From JALQUL01 sp964556425 (GTDB lineage Bacteria > Pseudomonadota > Gammaproteobacteria > Burkholderiales > Burkholderiaceae_C), in the NCBI GenBank assembly GCA_964556425.1, contig CAZKWC010000035.1:1-30142 (forward strand): a stretch of DNA of 30,142 nt, in the 5' to 3' direction. Shown here piece by piece: positions 17,753 through 26,077 of the stretch (position 1 is its first letter; each line of letters starts with the position of its first letter). The position numbers were made by a program, and so were the translations under genes. The notes under the pieces were generated by a model, which was not told the origin of the DNA, ran no database searches, and worked only from the letters and a program-made list of their open reading frames with translations.

Positions 17753-17787
17753 ACCCCAAAAGCTCTGCTCTCTGCGACAATTGGGGT
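17753..17787 (+). terminator. Weak terminator-like hairpin after azlD
   Basis: A 7-bp perfect stem (ACCCCAA / TTGGGGT) encloses a 21-base loop and is followed by ACTTTAATTTATTT. The loop is long and the T-tract is broken, so termination would be partial at best. Confidence 0.35.
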
Positions 17788-17818
17788 ACTTTAATTTATT
17801 TAACAAAAGAGACTTCCT

Positions 17819-19252
17819 ATGTCACGTCGTGCCACCAAAATTGTAGCCACCTTAGGCCCCGCATCTAGCGATCCTGCTTTGCTTGAACAAATGTTAAGAG
17901 CGGGTGTTAATGTCGTCAGGCTTAATTTTAGCCATGGCAAAGCACAAGATCATATTGACAGAGCAACCCTTGTTCGTGAAGCAGCCAAGCGCGCTGGAAC
18001 CGTAGTAGCCATTATGGCCGACCTACAAGGACCAAAAATTCGGGTGGGCAAGTTTGCCGATGGCAAAGTATTTTTAGAGCCTGGCATGAACTTTGTTCTC
18101 GATGCAGCACAAAAAGAATTAGGTGACGTTCACTCTGTAGGCCTTGATTACAAAGACTTACCGCATGAAGTGAAGGCTGGAGATACCCTTTTATTGAATG
18201 ATGGCTTAATTGTTCTAACCGTCACAAAAGTGCATCAACAAGCAGTACATACTATCGTTAAACTAGGTGGCGAGCTCTCTAATAACAAAGGTATTAACAA
18301 AATGGGCGGCGGCTTAAGTGCCCCTGCACTTACCGCCAAAGACATGGAAGACATCAAAACAGCGATGAGTTTTCAAGCTGATTATGTAGCGGTCAGTTTC
18401 CCCAAAAATGCCACCGACATGGAAATGGCTCGTCAGTTAGCCAATGTGGCGGGTGCTGAGTTTGGTCACAAACCCCATTTAATTGCCAAAATTGAACGTG
18501 CTGAGGCCATCCCTAAATTAGAAGAAATCTTACGCGCCAGCGATGGCATTATGGTTGCACGTGGCGATTTAGCCGTAGAAGTTGGTAACGCAGCGGTACC
18601 TGCATTACAAAAACGCATGATCAAAATGGCCCGCGAGCTCGACAAAGTAGTCATTACCGCTACCCAAATGATGGAAAGCATGATTACCAACCCAGTGCCT
18701 ACCCGTGCTGAGGTAAGCGACGTCGCCAATGCGGTGCTTGATGGCACCGATGCCGTTATGTTGTCCGCCGAAACTGCGGCTGGTAAATTTCCATTGGCAA
18801 CGGTAGAAGAAATGGCCAAAATTTGTGAAGCCGCCGAGCAAGTGCAAGACTATGAGTCAGATGCTGATTTTTCTGGCAAACGTTTTAGTCGTATTGACCA
18901 GTCAATTGCGATGGGTGCCTTGTTTACCGCATCTCACTTGGGTGCTAAAGCCATTGTCGCTTTAACCGACAGTGGAAGCACCGCCGTCTGGATGAGCCGT
19001 CAGCGTGTAAGTATTCCAATTTATGCGGTGACTTCAAAAGTATCCACACAGCGCAAATTGGCTCTTTACCGCAATGTAAGCCCCATTTTAATGGACTCTA
19101 GCCAAGACCGTGATACAGCTCTTGCACAAACCGAAACTGACTTAAAAGCCCGTGGCATTATGCAGTCTGGCGATGTATACGCTATTACCTGCGGCGAACC
19201 AATGGGTGTACCCGGTGGTACCAATATGCTGAAAATTTGCCGCGTTGCCTAA
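17819..19252 (+). CDS. pyk: Pyruvate kinase
   Basis: This 477-residue cytoplasmic enzyme converts phosphoenolpyruvate and ADP to pyruvate and ATP in glycolysis. Visible motifs are VVRLNFSHG near residue 33, MADLQGPKIRVG near 66, the active-site Lys region LIAKIERAEA near 222, IMVARGDLAVE near 244 and TATQMMESMI near 282. The B domain (about 70-170) and the C-terminal allosteric domain (about 350-477) are both present, so the protein is full length. AAGAGA precedes the ATG. A strong bidirectional terminator lies 3' of the gene. Confidence 0.96.
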   Translation: MSRRATKIVATLGPASSDPALLEQMLRAGVNVVRLNFSHGKAQDHIDRATLVREAAKRAGTVVAIMADLQGPKIRVGKFADGKVFLEPGMNFVLDAAQKELGDVHSVGLDYKDLPHEVKAGDTLLLNDGLIVLTVTKVHQQAVHTIVKLGGELSNNKGINKMGGGLSAPALTAKDMEDIKTAMSFQADYVAVSFPKNATDMEMARQLANVAGAEFGHKPHLIAKIERAEAIPKLEEILRASDGIMVARGDLAVEVGNAAVPALQKRMIKMARELDKVVITATQMMESMITNPVPTRAEVSDVANAVLDGTDAVMLSAETAAGKFPLATVEEMAKICEAAEQVQDYESDADFSGKRFSRIDQSIAMGALFTASHLGAKAIVALTDSGSTAVWMSRQRVSIPIYAVTSKVSTQRKLALYRNVSPILMDSSQDRDTALAQTETDLKARGIMQSGDVYAITCGEPMGVPGGTNMLKICRVA

Positions 19253-19286
19253 TGAAGTAAAACCTTCAATTAGCTAATTAAAAAAA

Positions 19287-19317
19287 AGCCTCTCAAGCTC
19301 AAGCTGAGAGGCTTTTT
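19287..19317. terminator. Bidirectional terminator between pyk and glycerate kinase
   Basis: A 9-bp perfect stem (AGCCTCTCA 19287-19295 with TGAGAGGCT 19305-19313) has a 9-base loop. It is flanked by a run of A on the left and TTTTT on the right, so it can terminate transcripts from both convergent genes. Confidence 0.9.
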
Positions 19318-19328
19318 CATTGCTACAT

Positions 19329-20597
19329 TTATAAAATCAAAATAGCTCTAAAGTCATTTACATTGGTTAAGGTGGGGCCAGTGATTACACTTGTTCCTAA
19401 CATCTCAAAAAAAGTGTGTGCATCATTATTAAGCAAATAATTCAATGGATTCATTTGTTGTTGCCAGGCTTTTTCTAAAATATCTGGTCCTATTACCGCC
19501 CCTGCAATTTCTTCTTGGCCATCTACTCCATCGGTATCGGCTGCCAGGGCATAGACATTTTTAGCCCCTTTTAAAGCAATGGCTAAAGCTAATAAAAACT
19601 CTACATTACGCCCACCTCTGCCATTGCCTTTAACTGTTACTGTGGTCTCGCCACCGGACAACAAAACACAAGGGGTTTGGAAGGGTTGCTGATGGTGTTG
19701 GATTTGATGTACCATGGCCGCCATTACTTTAGCCACCTCTTTAGCTTCACCCTCTATGGCGTCGCCTAAAATATAGGCATTTATACCCGCCTGTTGCACG
19801 ATTTGGGCAGCAGCTTGTAAGGCCATCTGAGGCGTAGCAATAGTGATACATATCGATCTTTCAAAAGCAATATGCTGGGGTTTTAAAGATTCTGCCAAAG
19901 GACTTTTTAAAACCTGCCATACCGCATCACTCACCTTTACTTGGTAGCGCAGCAACAAATCAATTGCATCTTGTACCGTAGTATTATCGGGCACAGTAGG
20001 ACCAGAGGCAATATCCATTGGATTGTCGCCGGGTACATCTGAAATTAATAGAGTAAGCAATTGGGCTGGATAACAGGCGGCAGCTAAACGACCGCCTTTG
20101 ATTGCTGACAAATGACGCCTCACGATATTCATTTCTGAAATAGTGGCTCCACTTTTCAGTAATTGTTCAGTGATTTGTTTTTTATCAAGCAAACTAATAC
20201 CTGCCAGCGGCAAAGGCAGCAATGCAGAACCGCCCCCCGAAATTAAACAGATCACCGTATCATCTATTGTTAAATTGGCCACGGTGGCTAAGATTTCTTG
20301 CGCAGCTTGCTCTCCAGCCTCATCGGGCACAGGATGACTGGCCTGCAAAATTTTGATTTTGCTACAAGCTTGCTCATAACCATACCGGGTCACTACACAG
20401 CCACTTAAGGGTCCCGGCCAATGCGCCTCCAACACTTGAGCCATAGCCGCAGAGGCCTTGCCAGCGCCAATCACCACTAAACGACCTTTGGGTGGGCTTG
20501 GCAAATATTTTGGCAATTGCTGGGCCGGCTGAGCACTGGCGATAGCCTGTGTTAATAAGTCCCTGAGTAATTGAAATGCAGATGGGGGGCTAGTCAT
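19329..20597 (-). CDS. Glycerate 2-kinase (MOFRL family; TtuD/GckA type)
   Basis: This 422-residue cytoplasmic protein of the DUF4147-MOFRL family was once annotated as hydroxypyruvate reductase (TtuD) and is now known as glycerate 2-kinase. Visible blocks are VVIGAGKASAAMA near residue 40, LISGGGSALLPLP near 115, LLISDVPGDNPMDIASGPTV near 180, and the C-terminal MOFRL domain with LLSGGETTVTV, GRGGRNVEF and AADTDGVDG. ATG 20597 is preferred to the in-frame TTG at 20627, which would add 10 residues unlike the family. The product, 2-phosphoglycerate, is two steps above pyruvate kinase, whose gene is convergent; together with the Gph gene this suggests glycolate/glyoxylate carbon passing to glycolysis, an inference. 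Confidence 0.9.
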   Translation of the reverse strand: MTSPPSAFQLLRDLLTQAIASAQPAQQLPKYLPSPPKGRLVVIGAGKASAAMAQVLEAHWPGPLSGCVVTRYGYEQACSKIKILQASHPVPDEAGEQAAQEILATVANLTIDDTVICLISGGGSALLPLPLAGISLLDKKQITEQLLKSGATISEMNIVRRHLSAIKGGRLAAACYPAQLLTLLISDVPGDNPMDIASGPTVPDNTTVQDAIDLLLRYQVKVSDAVWQVLKSPLAESLKPQHIAFERSICITIATPQMALQAAAQIVQQAGINAYILGDAIEGEAKEVAKVMAAMVHQIQHHQQPFQTPCVLLSGGETTVTVKGNGRGGRNVEFLLALAIALKGAKNVYALAADTDGVDGQEEIAGAVIGPDILEKAWQQQMNPLNYLLNNDAHTFFEMLGTSVITGPTLTNVNDFRAILIL

Positions 20598-20730
20598 AAC
20601 TATTTTTGCCTTTTGATGTAATACCAAAGCAACTCAAAAAATGCCAGTTGAATTTGGAAATTCTGTTATTTTGTGTTCTGATCATAGCCTTGATTTTATT
20701 TTTAAGCAGGCCCTTTAAGCGGTAAAACAA

Positions 20731-22029
20731 ATGTCTAGTTCCAATTCTTATCCCGAGCAATTTTTAAAAAGTTTTCCCTCTTCAAAAGCAAACGCTAGTT
20801 TTGAAGAAGCTGATTGGGCACAAATCCAACTCAATATTTTAGATCCGGCTATGCCCTATCCAATTGCTACTTTAAGTCAATCGGCACTAGAGCATAATTT
20901 GGCTTGGATGGCTGAGTATGCCAAACAAAAACAAGTGTTATTGGCACCTCACGGAAAAACCACCATGTCACCTCAATTGTTCATCAAACAATTAAATGCT
21001 GGCGCTTGGGGATTAACATTTGCCACTTTATTTCAAGCCAAAATAGGTATTGAGGCAGGGGCCAGAAATATCATTATTGCCAACCAAGTGGTTTCATTTG
21101 CAGACCTTGACGCTTTACTCGAACTCAAAAATCAATATGCTGATTTAAGCATTTATTTTTTAATTGATTCACTTGCACAATTAAACATTATTCAAACTTG
21201 GCATCAACAATTAGCTCAGCCTTGTGCGGCTCTAGATGTATTAATCGAGATAGGAATAGCAAATAAAAGAACGGGATGCCGCACTACAAAGCAAGCTCAA
21301 GAATTAGCACAGGCGATTGCCTCATCTCAAGCCGTTCAATTAAAAGGCCTAGAATGTTATGAGGGTAATGCAGGAATATGCAACAGCCAACATGACTCTC
21401 AAGCGGTGAGCGATTTAATTTTACGCGTACAAGAAGTTGCCACTTTTTGCGATCAAGAAAAACTATTTGCCAGTTCATCTATTTTAATAAGCGCTGGCGG
21501 TTCAGCCATATTTGACTTAATTATTCCCTTATTAAAAACCAAGGGGCTTCAAGTAGAAGTGCAAGGCGTTTTAAGATCGGGTTGTTATATTACCCATGAT
21601 CATATTCATTACCGGCAGTATTTAAAGTTGGTTGAAGATCGTGAAAATCTAACTAGCTCATTACAACCCGCTTTATTAGTTTGGGCCATGGTGCAGTCAG
21701 TACCAGAAGCCGGCCTAGCCTTATTAAGTTGTGGTAAACGTGATGTTTCTTATGACCTAGATTTACCTCAGCCTGTTTTAACAGCATCCTTTCATGCAAA
21801 ATCATTAGCAGATGCGTCCAACACACCCCAGCATTGGAGAATTACTGCGCTCAATGATCAACATGCTTATCTTCATTTTGATGCATCTGATACTACCAAC
21901 ACTCCACAAGTAGGCGATAAAGTAGCTTTAGGTATTTCACATCCTTGCACTACTTTTGACAAATGGCGTTGGATGCCTATAGTCGATGATAAAGGTGTTA
22001 TTCTTTCAACTATTCGCACTTGGTTTTAA
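20731..22029 (+). CDS. D-serine dehydratase / D-threonine aldolase-like PLP enzyme
   Basis: This 432-residue cytoplasmic enzyme has the alanine-racemase-like fold III barrel and a C-terminal beta domain. The PLP lysine is Lys76 in APHGKTTMSP. The C-terminal His404-x-Cys406 in GISHPCTTFDKWR is the metal-binding pair of the DSD1 group (eukaryotic-type D-serine dehydratase and D-threonine aldolase). Likely reactions are D-serine to pyruvate and ammonia, or D-threonine to glycine and acetaldehyde; the sequence does not decide between these or a related D-amino-acid deaminase. An MFS transporter gene follows after 31 bases, probably in the same operon and perhaps transporting the substrate or product. 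The first 28 residues are poorly conserved. Confidence 0.82.
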   Translation: MSSSNSYPEQFLKSFPSSKANASFEEADWAQIQLNILDPAMPYPIATLSQSALEHNLAWMAEYAKQKQVLLAPHGKTTMSPQLFIKQLNAGAWGLTFATLFQAKIGIEAGARNIIIANQVVSFADLDALLELKNQYADLSIYFLIDSLAQLNIIQTWHQQLAQPCAALDVLIEIGIANKRTGCRTTKQAQELAQAIASSQAVQLKGLECYEGNAGICNSQHDSQAVSDLILRVQEVATFCDQEKLFASSSILISAGGSAIFDLIIPLLKTKGLQVEVQGVLRSGCYITHDHIHYRQYLKLVEDRENLTSSLQPALLVWAMVQSVPEAGLALLSCGKRDVSYDLDLPQPVLTASFHAKSLADASNTPQHWRITALNDQHAYLHFDASDTTNTPQVGDKVALGISHPCTTFDKWRWMPIVDDKGVILSTIRTWF

Positions 22030-22060
22030 ACTACCCAGTAGCCCATTTTTATAAAATTAA

Positions 22061-23263
22061 ATGATGATTTCCAAAGTTTTTAACCGCAATTTTTTATTGC
22101 TATTTTTATGCCAAGGTTTGTTCCTTACTAATAATGTTACCTTTGTAGCTATTAATGGATTAGTCGGTTTGCAACTCGCACCTTTAGGTTGGATGGCTAC
22201 GCTACCAATTGCAGCTTTTGTGGCTGGTGGAGCTATAGCGAGCCCATTGGTAGCTAAACACCAACGCTTATGGGGTCGGCGTAATACGTTTTTATTGGGT
22301 TTATTAATTGCCTTTATTTCTTGTGGCTTGTGTGCATTAGCTACGGTTCTAGAGAGTTTTTGGTTGCTCACTGCCGCCACTTTATTAGCCGGTTACTTTA
22401 ACGCTAATGCCTCTTTATACCGATTTGCAGCCGCTGAATTAGTAGAACCCACACTCAAAGAAAAGGCAATTTCTTGGTTATTAGCCGGTGGTTTAATGGG
22501 TGCGGTGATTGGACCCAATTTAGCTTCATCGGCTAAAGACAGCATGTCTCATCCGTTTACCGGAGCTTATTTAGCCCTAATGGTAGTGGCATTATTGGCA
22601 TTGGTTTTAATGAGCCAAATTACTTTTCCGCCTCTTAACGACCCACAACAAGTACAAGTCAAAGGCAGGCCTTTGCGCGAAATTGCCAAACAACCAGGTT
22701 TTATCATCGCCTGTATTGCTTGTGCATTAAGTTATGGCATTATGAATTTGTTAATGGCCGCTACGCCTATTGCAATGGCCCAGTGTCAACATCCATTTTC
22801 GGCTGCTGTGTGGGTACTAGAGTGGCATGTAGTAGGTATGTATGCCCCTAGTTTTTTTACGGGTGACTTAATTAAACGCTTTGGTGCGCTTAGCATTATG
22901 GTGGTGGGTTTATTACTTAATTTTGCCTGTGTAGCAGTAGCCTTATCTGGCATCGATTTAAACCACTTTTTAGTGGCACTCTTTTTATTAGGTGTAGGCT
23001 GGAATTTTTTATACATTGGTGGCACTACCCTGGCCACAGAAAACTACCGTCCAGAAGAAAAAACTACCGCCCAATCGGCAGTTGATTTTTCTGTTTATGC
23101 CACCATGACACTCACTGCATTTGGCTCTGGTGCATTGGTGACTACCGGTGGTTGGACCGCCATGAATTTAGGTAGTTTATTTCCTTTGGCTTTAATGGGA
23201 GCTGCTTTGGTTTGGTTAAAAATCAAACAAAACAAAGACCAAGCCTTAAAGACATTAAGCTAG
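22061..23263 (+). CDS. MFS transporter
   Basis: This 400-residue inner-membrane protein has about twelve hydrophobic segments in two halves. The loop between helices 2 and 3 reads KHQRLWGRRNTFLLG, close to the MFS signature. The substrate is unknown; position directly after the D-serine dehydratase-like gene suggests a related amino acid or breakdown product. Two ATGs stand in tandem at 22061 and 22064 and no ribosome-binding site is clear. Its last 9 bases overlap the end of the convergent AraC-type gene. Confidence 0.82.
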   Translation: MMISKVFNRNFLLLFLCQGLFLTNNVTFVAINGLVGLQLAPLGWMATLPIAAFVAGGAIASPLVAKHQRLWGRRNTFLLGLLIAFISCGLCALATVLESFWLLTAATLLAGYFNANASLYRFAAAELVEPTLKEKAISWLLAGGLMGAVIGPNLASSAKDSMSHPFTGAYLALMVVALLALVLMSQITFPPLNDPQQVQVKGRPLREIAKQPGFIIACIACALSYGIMNLLMAATPIAMAQCQHPFSAAVWVLEWHVVGMYAPSFFTGDLIKRFGALSIMVVGLLLNFACVAVALSGIDLNHFLVALFLLGVGWNFLYIGGTTLATENYRPEEKTTAQSAVDFSVYATMTLTAFGSGALVTTGGWTAMNLGSLFPLALMGAALVWLKIKQNKDQALKTLS

Positions 23264-24286
23264 TCTATTGTGCTGCTCCAACAATGTTTGTGATGGTTTT
23301 TCACCAAACATTTTTTGATAGTCTCTTGCAAAATGACCAAAATGCCAAAAGCCAAACTCAGTTGCCGCATCTGTTACGCTGCGCTTGTCTAGTAATTGGC
23401 TTCTGGCATTTCTTAATCTAACTGCTTTAACATAGCTTAATGGGCTAAGTCCCATCACCTCATTAAAACCAGTTTGCAAAGTACGTCTGCTCACACCAAT
23501 ATCTAGACATAATTGCGCCACCGAAGGGGTTTTTTCGGGATGATTTTTAACCAAACTACAAGCTTGTTGCACCATAGTCCAATAATTATTTTCTTTGACA
23601 GTCTTGCTTTTTATAGCGTCATATTGTGTCGCTTGAATATGCTCTAATAAAAAATCAAGTACGGCAGAAGCAATTGCATGCGACGAAAGCATCTCTGGCT
23701 GATGGGAGGCGACTCGTAAAAGACTCCATAAATAATCTCTTACTGCCAATAAACTACCCTGCTGCAAATGCAGTGTAGGTTGAGTAAAGTAAAAATCTTG
23801 ACCGCTTAATAAAGGCTCAATGATAGAGCCTAATTTTGCATCTTTATTTTGCGATTGAAATAAAGGCGCAGTGCTTTGCTTAAAAGCTTGTGTTTGCAAC
23901 ACAATGCCCAGCATGGTGTGTTGTTTGGGGGTTTTAAACTCGAAACCTTTTTTACCTGAAAAAACATAGATGTCATCGGGGCCACAAACCGAGCCACAAA
24001 ATACGCCATTTTCCGAATAATCGAGGGGTACACCTAAAGCTAATACCCCATCTTGCAAGTGACCCGTCTGATAAACCGACTGCTGCATTCGCTCTACAAA
24101 AATTCTAATGTAAGTGCCTTGCAACTGAGTTAACTCACCTAAAAACTTTCCAGCAGAAAGTTGCACATAATCTTGATTCCAGCCCTCTAATTGAACCGCT
24201 TGTTGCTGGGCATCATAAAAGGAAAACTGTGTTTTTGCCCGCCCCATAGAGGATTGAAACTGGCTCCATAAATCTTGTGTTGCCAT
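23255..24286 (-). CDS. EutR-like AraC-family transcriptional regulator
   Basis: This 343-residue protein has an N-terminal sensor part (about 1-235) and a C-terminal AraC double helix-turn-helix (about 240-335). The HTH shows PSVAQLCLDIGVSRRTLQ for the first helix pair and SVTDAATEFGFWHFGHFARDYQ for the second. Several blocks recall enteric EutR, the ethanolamine-responsive activator: SAGKFLGELTQL, the GFEFKTP stretch, TMLGIVLQ, VSRRTLQ and GFWHFGHFARDYQKMFGEKPSQTL. ATG 24286 was preferred to the TTG at 24298. The gene is divergent from an ethanolamine-type permease, which it probably controls. Its 3' end overlaps the MFS gene by 9 bases. Confidence 0.85.
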   Translation of the reverse strand: MATQDLWSQFQSSMGRAKTQFSFYDAQQQAVQLEGWNQDYVQLSAGKFLGELTQLQGTYIRIFVERMQQSVYQTGHLQDGVLALGVPLDYSENGVFCGSVCGPDDIYVFSGKKGFEFKTPKQHTMLGIVLQTQAFKQSTAPLFQSQNKDAKLGSIIEPLLSGQDFYFTQPTLHLQQGSLLAVRDYLWSLLRVASHQPEMLSSHAIASAVLDFLLEHIQATQYDAIKSKTVKENNYWTMVQQACSLVKNHPEKTPSVAQLCLDIGVSRRTLQTGFNEVMGLSPLSYVKAVRLRNARSQLLDKRSVTDAATEFGFWHFGHFARDYQKMFGEKPSQTLLEQHNRLA

Positions 24287-24497
24287 AGGTATAAACAAGT
24301 TCTACTAAAACAAATCATTTTAGACACCTTGGCCAAAGAGTCAATCAATGGAATACCCTTACCAAAATCTGACAAAAGAACGAGCAAGCTTGCCAATTTT
24401 GGATAGTCAAATACCACCATGCACCCTAATATGAAAACGTAATTAACTTTAATTACATGTCTTTCATGCAAGCCAATATTCAATAATAGGGGACAAT
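24287..24497. promoter_or_regulatory. Divergent control region of the ethanolamine-type cluster
   Basis: This 211-base AT-rich spacer lies between the EutR-like regulator and the permease genes. It contains a 7-bp inverted repeat GTAATTA-ACTT-TAATTAC at 24439-24456, about 45 bases upstream of the permease start, and a 10-base palindrome GCAAGCTTGC at about 24393-24402. Either could be a regulator site. A good ribosome-binding site (AGGGGA, about 24488-24493) precedes the permease ATG. No unambiguous -35/-10 pair was seen. Confidence 0.45.
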
Positions 24498-25970
24498 ATG
24501 AGCGATAAATCAGGTGTGAATTACACACGCGTTGACGATAGTTATTTTGAAAAACGAGGTCTGCGGCGCTACGCAGGCGTTTGGTCTTTATGGGCTTTGG
24601 GAGTGGGGGCGGTTATTTCTGGTCACTTCTCGGGCTGGAACCTTGGTCTTAGCAATGGTTGGGGCAGTATGTTTATTGCTACCATTATTATTGCCACCAT
24701 GTATTTAGGCTTAACCTTTTCTTTAGCAGAAATGTCACCCGCCTTGCCGCACACTGGTGGTGCTTATTCTTTTGCCCGCACCGCTATGGGGCCTTGGGGA
24801 GGCTTCTTAACGGGCCTGTCCGAAAATGTGGAATATGTCTTAACTCCAGCGGTTATTGTATTTTTTATTAGCAGTTATATGGGGAGTATTTTTGGTACGC
24901 CCACAGAAATGCTACCGCTTTGGTGGATTGGTTTTTACATCCTTTTTGTTGGCCTTAATATTATTGGAGTGGAGCTCTCCTTTAAAGTCACTTTGGTGGT
25001 CACGCTTTTAGCTTTAAGTTGTTTAGTGGTATTTTGGATTAGTGCCCTACCACATATCGATTTCTCCAAATGGGCTATGAATGTAGCTGCTGATGGCACT
25101 ATGCTAGCCGATGGTAACGGACCGTTTTTACCTAAAGGTTTTGTTGGTATTTTGGCCTGTTTACCTTTTGCCGTTTGGTTGTTTTTAGCCATTGAGCAAT
25201 TACCGCTTGCAGCTGAAGAATCAGTAGATCCTAAACGTGATATGCCTAAAGGCATTATTGCTGGTATTTTTACCCTCATCATTTCTGCTTTTATGATTTT
25301 ATGGCTCAACCCATCAGTGGCTGGAATTGGCTCACACAAATTAGCCAGCTCTGGAGAGCCCTTGTTAGATGGCTTAAAAGCCATTTACGGCGATGGTATT
25401 GCTAAAACTTTAGCCACAGTAGCGGTTTTAGGTTTAATTGCTAGTTTTCACACAATTATTTTTGCAAAAGGTAGGCAAATTTATTCATTAAGCCGTGCAG
25501 GATATTTTCCATCCTCATTATCGGTTACCCATGGCAGTCGTAAAACACCCCATGTTGCCATGATTGTTGGTTCACTCATTGCCTTAATCGTCATGTTTAT
25601 TCTGTGGTTCTCATTGGGCTCAGAAAAAGGCGCTGCAGTCATTGGCGGAACCTTGCTCAATATGGCAGTTTTTGGAGCCATGTTTTCCTACATCATGCAA
25701 GGATTGTCATTTATTAGGTTACGTCAAAAACTCCCTAATTTAGCCAGGCCATATGTGAGCCCATTAGGTAGCGCAGGAGCGGCTTGGACCGTAGTAGTAG
25801 CCATAGTTACCTTGTACTTTCAACTCAGTGACCCCTCTTACAGAGTAGGTGTCATTTGGGTGGCGGCTTGGTTTGCTTTATGTATTATTTATTTTGCTGC
25901 TATTGGCCGTAAAAAGTTAATTCTCTCACCAGAAGAGGAGTTTGCCATGAACCCTACTAAGGCACACTAA
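24498..25970 (+). CDS. eat: Ethanolamine permease (APC superfamily, Eat type)
   Basis: This 490-residue inner-membrane protein has about twelve hydrophobic segments of the amino acid-polyamine-organocation fold. The N-terminal region YFEKRGLRRYAGVWSLWALG and the blocks VGAVISGHFSGWNLGL, AEMSPALPHTGGAYSFARTA, MGPWGGFLTGLSENVEYVLT and PAVIVFFISSYM are those of the ethanolamine permease subfamily, which imports ethanolamine. AGGGGA precedes the ATG at good spacing. It is the first gene of the plus-strand cluster and is divergent from the EutR-like regulator. A related amino alcohol or short amine as substrate cannot be excluded. Confidence 0.85.
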   Translation: MSDKSGVNYTRVDDSYFEKRGLRRYAGVWSLWALGVGAVISGHFSGWNLGLSNGWGSMFIATIIIATMYLGLTFSLAEMSPALPHTGGAYSFARTAMGPWGGFLTGLSENVEYVLTPAVIVFFISSYMGSIFGTPTEMLPLWWIGFYILFVGLNIIGVELSFKVTLVVTLLALSCLVVFWISALPHIDFSKWAMNVAADGTMLADGNGPFLPKGFVGILACLPFAVWLFLAIEQLPLAAEESVDPKRDMPKGIIAGIFTLIISAFMILWLNPSVAGIGSHKLASSGEPLLDGLKAIYGDGIAKTLATVAVLGLIASFHTIIFAKGRQIYSLSRAGYFPSSLSVTHGSRKTPHVAMIVGSLIALIVMFILWFSLGSEKGAAVIGGTLLNMAVFGAMFSYIMQGLSFIRLRQKLPNLARPYVSPLGSAGAAWTVVVAIVTLYFQLSDPSYRVGVIWVAAWFALCIIYFAAIGRKKLILSPEEEFAMNPTKAH

Positions 25971-25979
25971 AAAATCAAG

Positions 25980-26027
25980 GAAATCAAAGGTTATTAATGC
26001 TTTTTCTGACTTTTGATTTCATTTTTT
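25980..26027 (+). terminator. Terminator-like hairpin between permease and ligase genes
   Basis: A 9-bp AT-rich stem (GAAATCAAA 25980-25988 with TTTGATTTC 26012-26020) has a 23-base loop and is followed by A and six T residues. The stem is weak, so it may only partly terminate, setting permease and enzyme levels apart. Confidence 0.45.
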
Positions 26028-26077
26028 GACTTCGTTTTTAATTTTCTGATTGATGACTTTTTAAAAGATTATTCACT

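Noticed and set aside
20598..20627. TTG start for the glycerate kinase
   Set aside because: It adds ten residues unlike the family; ATG 20597 fits the usual length.
24935..25384. 149-codon minus-strand frame inside the permease gene
   Set aside because: Antisense shadow of conserved transmembrane coding sequence; its product is low in hydrophobic order and shows no domain.
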